From Strix aluco (Eukaryota; Chordata; Aves; Strigiformes; Strigidae), in assembly GCF_031877795.1 (NCBI RefSeq), contig NC_133934.1, positions 24,617,716 through 24,681,715 of the forward strand: a DNA stretch of 64,000 bases, read 5' to 3'. Numbering within the stretch: the stretch's first letter is position 1; each line of letters starts with the position of its first letter. A program made the position numbers and the translations under genes. This document shows positions 50,938 to 59,423 of this stretch, piece after piece. A model generated the notes under the pieces. The model was given only the letters and a program-made list of their open reading frames with translations, was not told where the DNA came from and made no database searches.

Positions 50938-51050
50938 TGTTGTGGTTTAACCCCCGCAGCAACTACAAACCACACAGCTGCTTGCTCACTGCCTCCTGGT
51001 GGGATGGGGGAAGAGAATTGGTAGAGAAAAAGTGAGAAAACTTGTGGGTT
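50938..51050 (-). repeat. 5' LTR remnant of the provirus (~113 bp)
   Basis: The plus strand TGTTGTGGTTTAACCCCCGC through GTGAGAAAACTTGTGGGTT aligns with the first ~110 bp of the LTR at 49208 (TTTAACCCCAGCCAGCAAC ... GAGAAAACTCATGGGTT). It stops abruptly at 51050. The missing part is U3, R and most of the rest, so the provirus has no promoter of its own at the 5' end. Confidence 0.88.
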
Positions 51051-51058
51051 TTCTGCAC

Positions 51059-51105
51059 AGAAGACATTTTCTTAAATGATGGTATTTTTGAGAAGCCTGT
51101 CTGTC
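51059..51105. repeat. Right copy of host-flank direct repeat around the provirus
   Basis: ATTTTCTTAAATGAT (51066-51080) and AGAAGCCTGTCTGTC (51091-51105) repeat the sequence left of the 3' LTR at 49142-49202. It begins only 8 bp after the truncated LTR ends. It is far longer than the 5-bp duplication expected from retroviral integrase. Confidence 0.85.
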
Positions 51106-51246
51106 ATCCGTTATACAAAAAAGGTGAACCGCAGATGTTCAATTTACCTTGACAAAAAGTAAGAATGGCCCTTTCAGGGTAAAACTTTTTCTTTATACAG
51201 GCAAATAGAAGGCTTACCTAAGAACAAAGACTTATTTGCAGTTTGG

Positions 51247-51293
51247 GAAAAAAAAAAAACCAACAAACAAACAAACAACAAACCAAAAACCAA
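51247..51293. repeat. A-rich / (CAAA)n low-complexity tract
   Basis: A run of 12 A followed by CCAACAAACAAACAAACAAC and related units. Simple repeat without a retroposon body attached. Confidence 0.85.
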
Positions 51294-51401
51294 CGCATCA
51301 TTAGATCCATGCTTATACTGTTCATTTCTACAGTAAATTTGATTTAATGTTTTATTCTTCTTTCAATATGGGTGTAAAAAACTTCTCAAATCTATTTAAT
51401 A

Positions 51402-51748
51402 GCAACCTTCAAATACTTAAAAGGAAGTTACCAAGAAGATAGAGCCAGACTCCTCTCTGTAGTGCATGGCAGGAGGTTGAAAGACAATGGACATTGAACC
51501 AAGAAAGATTGTGACTGAATACAAGGAAAAACTTTGTGATCTGGAGACTGGATACAAGTTAAAACTGGGCAGTGGAAAAAGCTGCCTAGAAGAGCTGTGG
51601 AGTTTCCAACATCAGAGGTTTTCACAACCCAACTGGATTAAATCCTCAGTAATCTAGTCTGATCTCACAGCTGGCCCTCCTCTGAGCAGGAGGTTGGGCT
51701 ACAGCCCTCCTGAGATCCCTTCCAATCAGAATTATCCTGTGACCTTAT
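51402..51748 (+). mobile_element. CR1 LINE 3' fragment, diverged
   Basis: Sense CR1 of ~347 bp: a diverged ORF2 C-terminal region (TACTTAAAAGGAAGTTACCA; AGCCAGACTCCTCTCTGTAG; GGCAGGAGGTTGAAAGACAA; AAAGCTGCCTAGAAGAGCTG; GTGGAGTTTCCAACATCAGA) and 3' UTR with GAGCAGGAGGTTGGGCTACA and GAGATCCCTTCCAATCAGAA, ending ATTATCCTGTGACC (degenerate ATTCTGTG). Frameshifts and stops destroy the frame. The UTR type differs from the CATAGCGCT copies, so it is another, older CR1 subfamily. Confidence 0.92.
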
Positions 51749-54371
51749 GAAGTTTTTGGAAAGACATATTGTCTTTGATGAAGTCTAGGTTGCGGCCTTA
51801 AGTATGTCATAGGCTATTCACACATTCTAAACCATACCTGTTTCCACTGAAAATTCCCATTACTTTCAACTGAACCAAGAAACTGAAACACACCAGAAAT
51901 CACATTTCAGTTGAGGTACCTCTGTGGCCTCTGAAAAGCACAAAATTTTTTCAGGGGTATCATTCAGCTTCATGTTAGCAACCTCCTTCACCAAACTATA
52001 ACAATCAGGATTAAATACCTAATTGAGTGCCACTACACTACCAGAGGCTTCCCTCACTGCTACCCACCCTCCCAGAGTTCTGCTGCAAGACCATAGTAGC
52101 AATTCTACTGGACAAATGAAATCTCACCAAGAGGTGGACAAGTCAGAATCTGATGACTGCACTGCAAATCATAGTTACAGAGTATTTAAGGGTCTGGTGG
52201 AAGAACCAGGATATCTCGTTACTTAGATTTTTCTAACACACATGCAATCCAGTTTTAAAATAGTTGTAATGCTTTAGAGGTTCTCATGTATAAAGAAAAC
52301 ATGTTTGTGTACATATTTAATCCAAAAGAGGTACAAGGATGTGTAAGAATGGAGTACAAAAGTAATAAGCAATAATAAAAGAAAAATCAAGACTAGTTCA
52401 CTTGGCTAGATAAATTAACCATATTGTCTTCAGTGAACCTACTTTTGACAGGACTAAGACTTGTCAGGCTTGCTCTGTCTAAGCCTTGTTTTTTGTTTTT
52501 TTTTTTTTCAAATGACCAGGTGACTATAACTACTTCTATTTCTGGTTAACTTTTTATGGTACAACCATAGTTTTTATACAGATAGTAACAAGTAGCTATT
52601 ATGTAAAATGAGATATTTATGATTACAACATAATAATGGAGTAAGCAAAAATACAGGCCTGGTGGAGGCCTTGAGAAGTGGGAACACTGGCCATGGTGTG
52701 CAGGACTACAGGCATGGGATGATAGGAGATGGAGAGCCAACAAACACTGGAGACCCCAAGGATGGGGGTCTCATTGGTGGTCAGTTAAAGAAATGGAGCT
52801 GGAAAAAAAAAAAAAAAAAAGCTTTAGGGGTAATAAAGAGAACAAAGAATAAGTTAGCAAACATAAAAAATAACAAGTGGATCCTAGAATAACAAAGAAG
52901 CCATCAACATCACTTTCCTCCCAGCAAAGGACTTGCTGCTAATGACACACTGTACTCCCCTCCACCAACATCCATGCACACACCAGACTGAAATCATTGA
53001 CCTTAGGACCCAGAAAGGCAGTAGCAGGATGAGCAAGGGGTAGTTACTAGCATGTCTATATGTAAAAGCTTTAACTGGACTGCTTTACTGAGACTTTTCC
53101 ATTCTAATTTTCTTTCATCTTTTGTAATAATTAGATGTGGACTAATGAGGATTCCTTGATTAAACCATTAAGATTTCAATTATACTAATAATAAATTCTT
53201 GGCTTTATATATGTAAGTTCCATTTTTGCTCATAACATGATTTTGAGCATAATGAGTTATATGAATATCTATAGAGTTCTTGGTAGTAGTAAAACCAGAA
53301 GCAGCTTAGTTATTCTGTATGCAAAGCAAATTCAGCGCAATGATTAGTACAGCTTTCATCTTATTCCAGTAACTATGAATTAGAGATAAAAAAGCATATC
53401 CCAGCTGAAGCAATAATGTTTTGTTCCTCTGGTTACCCTGCAGATAAATGTGATTTTATTCAGTTGACCTCCAATGTTTCTGCAATGAAATTGTGATTAA
53501 TATGCTGTGCATATAATTTTAATTTGCTGTGAAAAGGAACCAGTGTGTGGTTAAACAGTCTTTCATCTGGGCCTTCATCACTGTGCTGGTGCAACTTTAG
53601 TCAGTTACTAGAAATAACGTGGAACCTATAGCTGTATTTTATGAATGTGAACAGAGATTAGTCTACTTCTCACTGTATCTCCAATGAAAATGAACCATGC
53701 TAAATAATACTTTACAGACTTTTTATTTTGGATTATGAATGTAATTTGAATAAAATATAACAAGTATATAGTCATTTTTCAACAGTGAAATGATAATCAA
53801 GAGGAATAATATATAGCTCCTAACTGCAAGGATTTATTTTTTTAAGATATACTCATAACCAAAATCATAAACTAAGAAAGTGTTAAACTGTTTTCCTGAA
53901 CTTATGATTTTAATTTGCTGCACTGAAGTTCTTCTATTTAACATTCCATTTCTGTGATAGGTGAGAAGAAATACAACTTTTTCCACTAACATTTAAGATA
54001 GAATTTAATGCACAGAAATTTTCTGGGAAGAAAACAGCTTAGGAGATCCTCCTTCAGATATCAAGTAGTGTTGTCAATGTGCTCATAGGTCTTTCTCAAA
54101 GGTCTTCTTATAGAACTGCTCTGATCTATTTTGCTGCATTAGGATTCTGAATGAGGAAAGCAGCAGATACAGCATGGAAGTAAACACAAAAGCATTTTCT
54201 TCATACCATTCTGAAAAACAGTATTCACAACCTGAGGCTGTTCCACAGTTCTTGCTTCATAAATTTTATTTCCCACCTACCATTCAGCAGCAGCATAGGC
54301 TTGTATCTCTGATAGCTCTTGTGGACATTCTGCCACCATCACAGGCTTATTGAAGAGACATTTCTGAAATT
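51749..54371. other. AT-rich unique sequence, no gene seen
   Basis: No host gene supported. Poly-A of 18 lies at 52803-52820, preceded by a GC-richer stretch (52660-52800) rich in GGAGA, GGCAT and ATGGGGGTC. That arrangement could be a retroposed transcript with its A tail, but I recognise no parent gene. T-rich runs lie near 52490-52510. Confidence 0.5.
52803..52820. repeat. Poly-A tract (18 nt)
   Basis: Run of 18 A after GGAGCTGG. It could be a retroposon tail because a GC-richer ~140-bp segment precedes it, but no source gene is recognised. Confidence 0.9.
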
Positions 54372-54486
54372 GTGTATTAGGCATTGGAATGGGCTTCCCA
54401 GGGAAGTGGTGGAGTCCCCATCCCTGGAGGTGTTTGAGAGTCGGGTTGACATAGCGCTTAAGGATATGGTGTAGTTGAGAACTGTC
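54372..54486 (+). mobile_element. CR1 3' UTR fragment fused to the next CR1
   Basis: 115 bp of the CATAGCGCT-type CR1: TGTATTAGGCATTGGAATGG, AAGTGGTGGAGTCCCCATC, CCTGGAGGTGTTTGAGAGTC, GGGTTGACATAGCGCTTAAG, then GGTGTAGTTGAGAACTGTC. It lacks the last ~75 bp of a normal CR1 end, including GGACTAGATGATC and ATTCTGTG. At 54487 the sequence changes directly to ORF2 coding sequence of the next CR1 in the same orientation. It is very similar to the corresponding region of that element (56198-56321), which points to the same subfamily and a similar age. Confidence 0.92.
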
Positions 54487-56380
54487 GACTCACAGTGATT
54501 ACAAAGATGCTGTGAGGCTGTGCAGGGCAGAAATCAGGAGGTCTAAAGCCCAGCTAGAAATTAATCTGGCTTCAGCAATCAAGGACAACAAGAAATGTTT
54601 CTATAAGTATGTCAACAGCAAAAGAAAGACCAGGGAGAGCCTCCATCCCCTGCTAGACACAGGAGGAAACGTGGTAACAAGTGATGAGGAAAAGGCTGAG
54701 GTGCTTAATGCCTTCTTTGCCGCAGTCTTTAATAGCAAGACTAGTTGCATTGAGGGAATCCAGCCTCCTCATCCAGAAGACAGAGACTGGGAGAACGAGC
54801 CCCCTGCAAGCCAGGAAGAGATAGTCAGTGACCTACTGCATCACATAGACATACACAAGTCTATGGGACCGGATGGGATACACCCAAGGATGCTGAAGGA
54901 GCTGGCTGGGGTGCTTGTCAAGCTGCTTTCCATCATTTACCAGCAGTCCTGGCTGACCGGAAAGGTCCCGACTGATTGGAAATTGGCCAAAGTGACACCC
55001 ATGTATAAGAAGGGTCGGAAGGATAATCTGGGAAATTACAGGCCTGTGAGCTTGACTTCGGTGCCCAGGAAGCTGATGGAGCAGCTCATCCTGAGTACCA
55101 TCATACAACACACGTGGGACAACCAGATGATCAGGCCCAGTCAGCATGGGTTTAGGAAAGGCAGGTCCTGCTTGACAAACCTGACCTCCTTCTACAACAG
55201 GGTGACCTGCTTATTGGATGAGGGAAAGGCTGTGGATGTTGTCTACCTTGAATTTAGTAAGGCCTTTGACACCGTTTCCCACAGCATTCTCCTGGCAAAA
55301 CTGGCTGCTCATGGCTTGGATGGGCACACGCTTTGCTGGGTAAAAAACTGGCTGGATGGCCGGGCCCAAAGAGTTGTGGTGAATGGAGTTAAATCCAGTT
55401 GGCGGCCGGTCATGAGTGGTGTCCCCCAGGGCTCAGTTTTGGGGCCACTCCTGTTCAACATCTTTATTGATGATCTGGACGAGGGGATCGAGTGCACCCT
55501 CAGTAAGTTTGCAGACGACACCAAGATGGGTGGGAGGGTTGATTGGCTCGAGGGTAGGGAGGCTCTGCAGAGAGATCTGGACAGGCTGGAGCAATGGGCT
55601 AAGGCCAACGGTATGAGTTTCAATAAGGCCAAATGCCAGGTCCTGCACTTTGGCCACAACAACCCCCAGCAGCGCGACAGGCTTGGGGAGGAGTGGCTGG
55701 AGAGCTGCCAGTCAGAGAGGGACCTGGGGCTGTTGATTGACAGCCGGCTGAACATGAGCCAGCAGTGTGCCCAGGTGGCCAAGAAGGCCAATGGCATCCT
55801 GGCCTGTATCAGAAATAGCGTGGCCAGCAGGGACAGGGAAGGGATCTTACCCCTGTACTCGGCACTGGTGAGGCCGCACCTCGATTACTGTGTTCAGTTT
55901 TGGGCCCCTCACTAGAAAAACGACAATGAATTACTCGAGCGTGTCCAAAGAAGGGCAACGAAGCTGGTGAAGGGTCTGGAGCACATGTCTTACGAGGAGC
56001 AGCTGAGGGAACTGGGGTTGTTTACTCTGGAGAAGAGGAGGCTGAGGGGAGACCTCATCGCCCTCTACAACTACCTGAAAGGAGGTTGCAGAGAGCTGGG
56101 GATGAGCCTCTTTAACCAAGTAATAAGCAATAGGACAAGAGGTAATGGCCTCAAGTTGCGCCAGGGAAGGTTTAGACTGGATATTAGGAAGCATTTCTTT
56201 ACAGAACGGGTTGTTAGGTGTTGGAATGGGCTGCCCAGGGCAGTGGTGGAGTCCCCATCCCTGGAGGTGTTTTGTTGACATAGCGCTTAGGGATATGGTG
56301 TATTTGGGGACTGTCAGTGTTAGGTTAATGGCTGGACTAGATGATCCTCAAGGTCTTTTCCAACCTAGATGATTCTGTAA
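54487..56380 (+). mobile_element. CR1 LINE, 5'-truncated, ~1.9 kb, with RT region
   Basis: The longest CR1 copy in the window. It holds the 3' two-thirds of ORF2 and the complete 3' UTR (TTGACATAGCGCTTAGGG, GGCTGGACTAGATGATCCTC, TTTTCCAACCTAGATG, ending ATTCTGTAATG). Full-length CR1 is ~4.5 kb, so ORF1, the endonuclease and the start of ORF2 are missing. The coding part is GC-rich against its flanks, as is usual for CR1. Low decay (one stop codon and one small 3' deletion of net 8 bp near 56275) implies a fairly recent insertion. Confidence 0.96.
54490..56278 (+). pseudogene. CR1 ORF2 reverse transcriptase relic (nonsense-broken)
   Basis: Non-LTR reverse transcriptase that would copy CR1 RNA at a nicked target. 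Numbering from 54512 (a GTG, not a native start): the N-terminal linker ends near [12 protein letters not shown] (~58-69), followed by MGPDGIHP (~118), [14 protein letters not shown] and [10 protein letters not shown] of the fingers, HGFRKGRSC (~213), motif [13 protein letters not shown] with Glu at 247 where the catalytic Asp is expected, motif [16 protein letters not shown], and motif C FADDTK (Asp335-Asp336). A TAG at 55913-55915 follows FWAPH. The same frame then continues through the conserved C-terminus to a TGA at 56276-56278, created by the small deletion. The endonuclease is absent. The nonsense codon, the Glu at motif A and the truncation make activity very unlikely. Confidence 0.95.
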
Positions 56381-58408
56381 TGTCTTCCAGAATAAATAAG
56401 TGGAAGAGCAAAAATGCCAGTGACTATCCAGTAACTCCTCCATAAATGGTGATTGGGAGAGGAGTTAATAATTTTATTCAAAAAGTATGAACTGAAAGAA
56501 GTTTCAGTAGATGTAATATATACAACTCTCCAAGCTCATAGTCACTGTATATTGAAAATACAGAAATACAAAATTGAAAGTTCAAAAATTTTTTTCCAAA
56601 TTTAGGTTATAATTAAATGTTAATGGGATTACAAATGGTCTACTACCAAACCAAGTTGAAATCTAAAATAAAATAGTACAACTTTCTAAAAGATACCTGT
56701 CAATGTAAATCCTCCATTCAGCATTACATAGACTGTGAAAACAATGATAATCATAGTCTCTCAGACATGAAGTCCCTGATGCTTATCATGTTCTAACTTA
56801 AACGTCTTTCACAAACCTCCCAAAGAGTAACCTCTTTATTCACTGAAAATATCATCTAAGAACGTAAGAAAGCTCAACTGTCCAAGATCAATGGTCTTTA
56901 TCCTGTATCTGATAGCAGCAACAAGACACTCCATTTACAAACAATACAACCGCCTAACCTCTATCATTTCCTTCATATCCTCTAAGCAGTCACAATCATT
57001 TGAGATGTACATTCCTGCATATTCACTTCAATAAACTCTGTTTATGAATCTCTTGTCGGTGAATGTGCAGTCCCATTCTGAACTTGATGATATCCTTTGG
57101 TATCCAGATGCAACTCTAGAAATAATTTCCCTTTCTGTGAGTTTCTAAGTATTACTCCCTTTACTCCTTTTTCTCACACCTCTAGAATTTTTTCTTACTT
57201 TTCTTCTGCTTAATGTTCAACCTTTTACTTCTTCAAATGGCTCTTAGAATGCAACCCTACATTTCATTTTCTCTGTAGTCTATGGAAAATAAACAATCAT
57301 GAAATCTACAATCCACAAAGTAGGAGATGATGACTCTATAAATATCTGGCAGATTTCTGGCAAAGTGGTATTCAAAGATCCCTCACATGGTTCATGACAA
57401 GAGCAGATATTCTAAGACTCCATAATTTATTCCTGGTCTCAATAAAAAAATTAATCTGTATTTTATTTTCACCCCATCCTAAATACTAGGATTTTTTGAA
57501 ACATCCATGTTTCTTTTCTTTAAAACAAAAATAATTTGAAATGTTAGATCTCCTCTGAGGATGTCATTCTCAGCAAAGGGAAATTCATAATGAATGTTCA
57601 TTAATGTTCTTTATCAGTTCATTAAAGCTGCTTGTGCACTATGTTTATTAACATCTTTGATAAACATTTGGATTTGTTGTGCATGAACTGCTGATGAATA
57701 GTCATTAAACTGTCCCTAAGTTTATTCATTATGACTGCTTATTAATTTCTCATGAATTATTATAAAATTCAAGCTGCTCTAGCAGTCATCCATAAACAAA
57801 GAACAATCATTCACAGTATGTATTACTTATTAGATATAAATTTAAAATACAAGCTTATTTCTAATGATTAATGCATAGAAAATGTACTTTGTCTGGCAGT
57901 AACTTAATCAAATCTAAGGCAATTTCAGAGAAAACTACTGAAAATTATGTTATCATTTGGAGTTACACTTTCACTTACAAATCATCTGACAGCCAAATTC
58001 AATCCACATTGCTGCAGAGTAGCACTTAACTTCTTGAGTATGTGTGTAAAGATGTCCACATCTGTCTAGCATGTTGAACACCTCTCTTCTCTGTATTGCT
58101 AATATCAGGGGAACACTTTCTGCTGGGAGAATTGGTAGCTAACACACACTCTTCACACATTTATATTAACTAAATGCAAATGTAATGCAAAAACTTGTGC
58201 TCAAAAAAATCCAAACACATCAGAACTACAGCAACCTATACAACTTTAATTTCCTTGTCCTGTGCACAGCTGTCATTACTCAGTCACGTTTTTCCTTATC
58301 AAATTCCATAGCCTCCGGTGCAAAGTGGCTCTATATTACTTTGACTGTAGGACAGAGCAGAAATTTCTGAACTAGATTTATATCATTTAGATTGTATACT
58401 GATAATAA
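56381..58408. other. AT-rich unique sequence, no gene seen
   Basis: No gene or known element. At 57585-57765 there is a concentration of related AT-rich words (TTCATTAA, TTTATTAA, TCATTATGA, GCTGATGAATAGTCATTAAA) in both orientations, suggesting a degraded palindromic or ancient repeat. Confidence 0.5.
57585..57765. repeat. Cluster of TTCATTAA-like motifs, possible ancient repeat
   Basis: Within ~180 bp, variants of TTCATTAA/TTTATTAA/CATGAACTGCTGATGA occur at least six times in both orientations, for example TCATAATGAATGTTCATTAA and GTTTATTCATTATGACTGC. AT-richness explains part of this. The repeated longer words suggest a decayed repeat, but no family is identified. Confidence 0.35.
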
Positions 58409-58413
58409 TTTAG
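58409..58413. repeat. Target-site duplication TTTAG (left)
   Basis: TTTAG directly precedes the LTR at 58414. The partner at 59419-59423 is TTCAG, one transition different. Confidence 0.6.
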
Positions 58414-58535
58414 TGTGCTGGGTTCATGTGTGGTGGGGTTTTGGTAGCAGGGGAGGGGCTACAGAAGTGGCCCCCTGTGAAAAGCTTCTTGAAGCTCCCC
58501 TGGCTCCAAGTGGGCCCCGCCTCTGGCCAAGGCCG

Positions 58536-58545
58536 AGCCAATCAG
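58536..58545 (+). promoter_or_regulatory. CCAAT box in solo LTR
   Basis: AGCCAATCAG lies about 35 bp before the TATA-like sequence, a normal U3 spacing. Loss of function by mutation cannot be judged. Confidence 0.5.
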
Positions 58546-58572
58546 TGATGGTGGCTGCGCCTCTGCAATAGT

Positions 58573-58584
58573 GTATTTAAGAAG
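58573..58584 (+). promoter_or_regulatory. TATA-like element in solo LTR
   Basis: GTATTTAAGAAG lies ~160 bp into the LTR after the CCAAT box. Transcription would begin ~30 bp downstream and read rightward. Confidence 0.5.
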
Positions 58585-59219
58585 GGGACCTGGGAGGAGG
58601 AAGGGGGAGTTATGAGGAGGAGTTATGAGAAATACACCTATGTGAGGTCAGTGGAAGAAAGGAGGAGGGAGGGAGTGAGGTGCACCGGAGCAGACACACC
58701 CCTCCCTGTATCCTGTGGTGAGATGGCAGGGCCACCCCCCTGCCACCATGGAGGTCCACAGTGGGGAGATGCTGACCTGAAGCCTGTGGAGGACCCCACA
58801 CTGGAGCAGGCAGCTGCCCCCAAAGAAGGCCGGGACTCTGTGGGAAGAAGCAGCCCCCACTGTTGTAGTTCAGCACTGGGAGGACTGCAACACATGGGGA
58901 CATCCCATGCTGGAGCAGCTCAGGAAACATAGCAGCCCATGGGAGGGACTCACATTGGAGAATGTTTGTGGAGGACTGTCTCCTGTGAGAGGCACTCTAT
59001 GCTAGAGCAGGGGAAGAATGCGAGGAATCCTCCCCCTGAGGAGGAAGGAGCAGTGGGACTGACTGTAACCCCCATCCCCTGACCCCCTGCACCACTGCAG
59101 GGGAAGAGGTAGAAAGGTTAGGAACAAAACTGAGCCAGGGAAGAAGGGAGGGGTGGGGGAAGGTGTTGCTTCTCACTGAAATACTCTGTCTGTTAAGTGT
59201 TGTCATTGTTAGTGTTTGA

Positions 59220-59225
59220 ATTAAA
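59220..59225 (+). promoter_or_regulatory. Polyadenylation signal in solo LTR
   Basis: ATTAAA within TTTGAATTAAAGTGATATCC, ~195 bp before the LTR end. This is the usual variant hexamer in bird ERVL LTRs. Confidence 0.5.
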
Positions 59226-59418
59226 GTGATATCCTTGTTTTAGTTCTCCTAATGAGTCTGTCTTTTGCCCATGACTGTAATGGATGAATCATCCCTCTCT
59301 GTCCTTATCTCGATTCCTGCTGACTTTTGTTTTATTTTCTCCTTCCCATTCCTGAGGGGGAAGGGGTGAGTGAGCAGCTGTGTGGTGCTCAGTTGCCCTC
59401 TGCGCTCAAAACATGACA

Positions 59419-59423
59419 TTCAG
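59419..59423. repeat. Target-site duplication TTCAG (right)
   Basis: TTCAG directly follows the LTR end and matches TTTAG at 58409-58413 in four of five positions. Confidence 0.6.

Larger units (their letters stand above)
49208..51050 (-). mobile_element. Truncated non-autonomous ERVL-like provirus, minus strand
   Basis: A 1.84-kb endogenous retroviral relic whose sense strand is minus. In genome order it has a full 3' LTR (49208-49797), a polypurine tract (49798-49810), ~1.1 kb internal sequence with a 49-bp tandem repeat, a PBS (50912-50929), an 8-nt spacer, and only the terminal ~113 bp of the 5' LTR (50938-51050). No gag, pol or env region is recognisable, so it depended on proteins supplied by another element. 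CpG-to-TpG decay in the PBS and LTR ends indicates age. The 263-codon plus-strand frame across the interior is antisense to the element and not evidence for a gene. Confidence 0.88.
58414..59418 (+). mobile_element. Solo LTR, ERVL-like, ~1.0 kb, plus strand
   Basis: GC-rich block starting TGTGCTGGGTTCATGTGTGG and ending GCGCTCAAAACATGACA. The 5' part has the bird ERVL-type U3 signature GGTTTTGGTAGCAGGGGAGG, TCTGGCCAAGGCCGAGCC, a CCAAT box (AGCCAATCAG) and a TATA-like GTATTTAAGAAG. The 3' part has a polyadenylation-like AATTAAAG and the terminal TGTGTGGTGCTCAGTTGCC. Flanking TTTAG/TTCAG form a 5-bp target duplication with one mismatch. No PBS or polypurine tract adjoins, so it is a solo LTR. 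Opposite-strand frames of 106 codons at 58610-58932 reflect GC content, not genes. It shares ends but not length with the 49208 LTR, so it is a different family. Confidence 0.9.

Noticed and set aside
55309..55797. A 162-codon minus-strand open frame
   Set aside because: It is the antisense shadow of the CR1 reverse transcriptase frame.
56276..56380. A possible second CR1 tail completing the fragment at 54372-54486
   Set aside because: The sequence after the terminal ATTCTGTAATG is not CR1. The tail present belongs to the 54487-56380 element itself.
58610..58932. 106-codon frames on both strands
   Set aside because: They lie inside the GC-rich solo LTR and overlap each other almost exactly. 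This is a composition effect, with no retroviral protein similarity.
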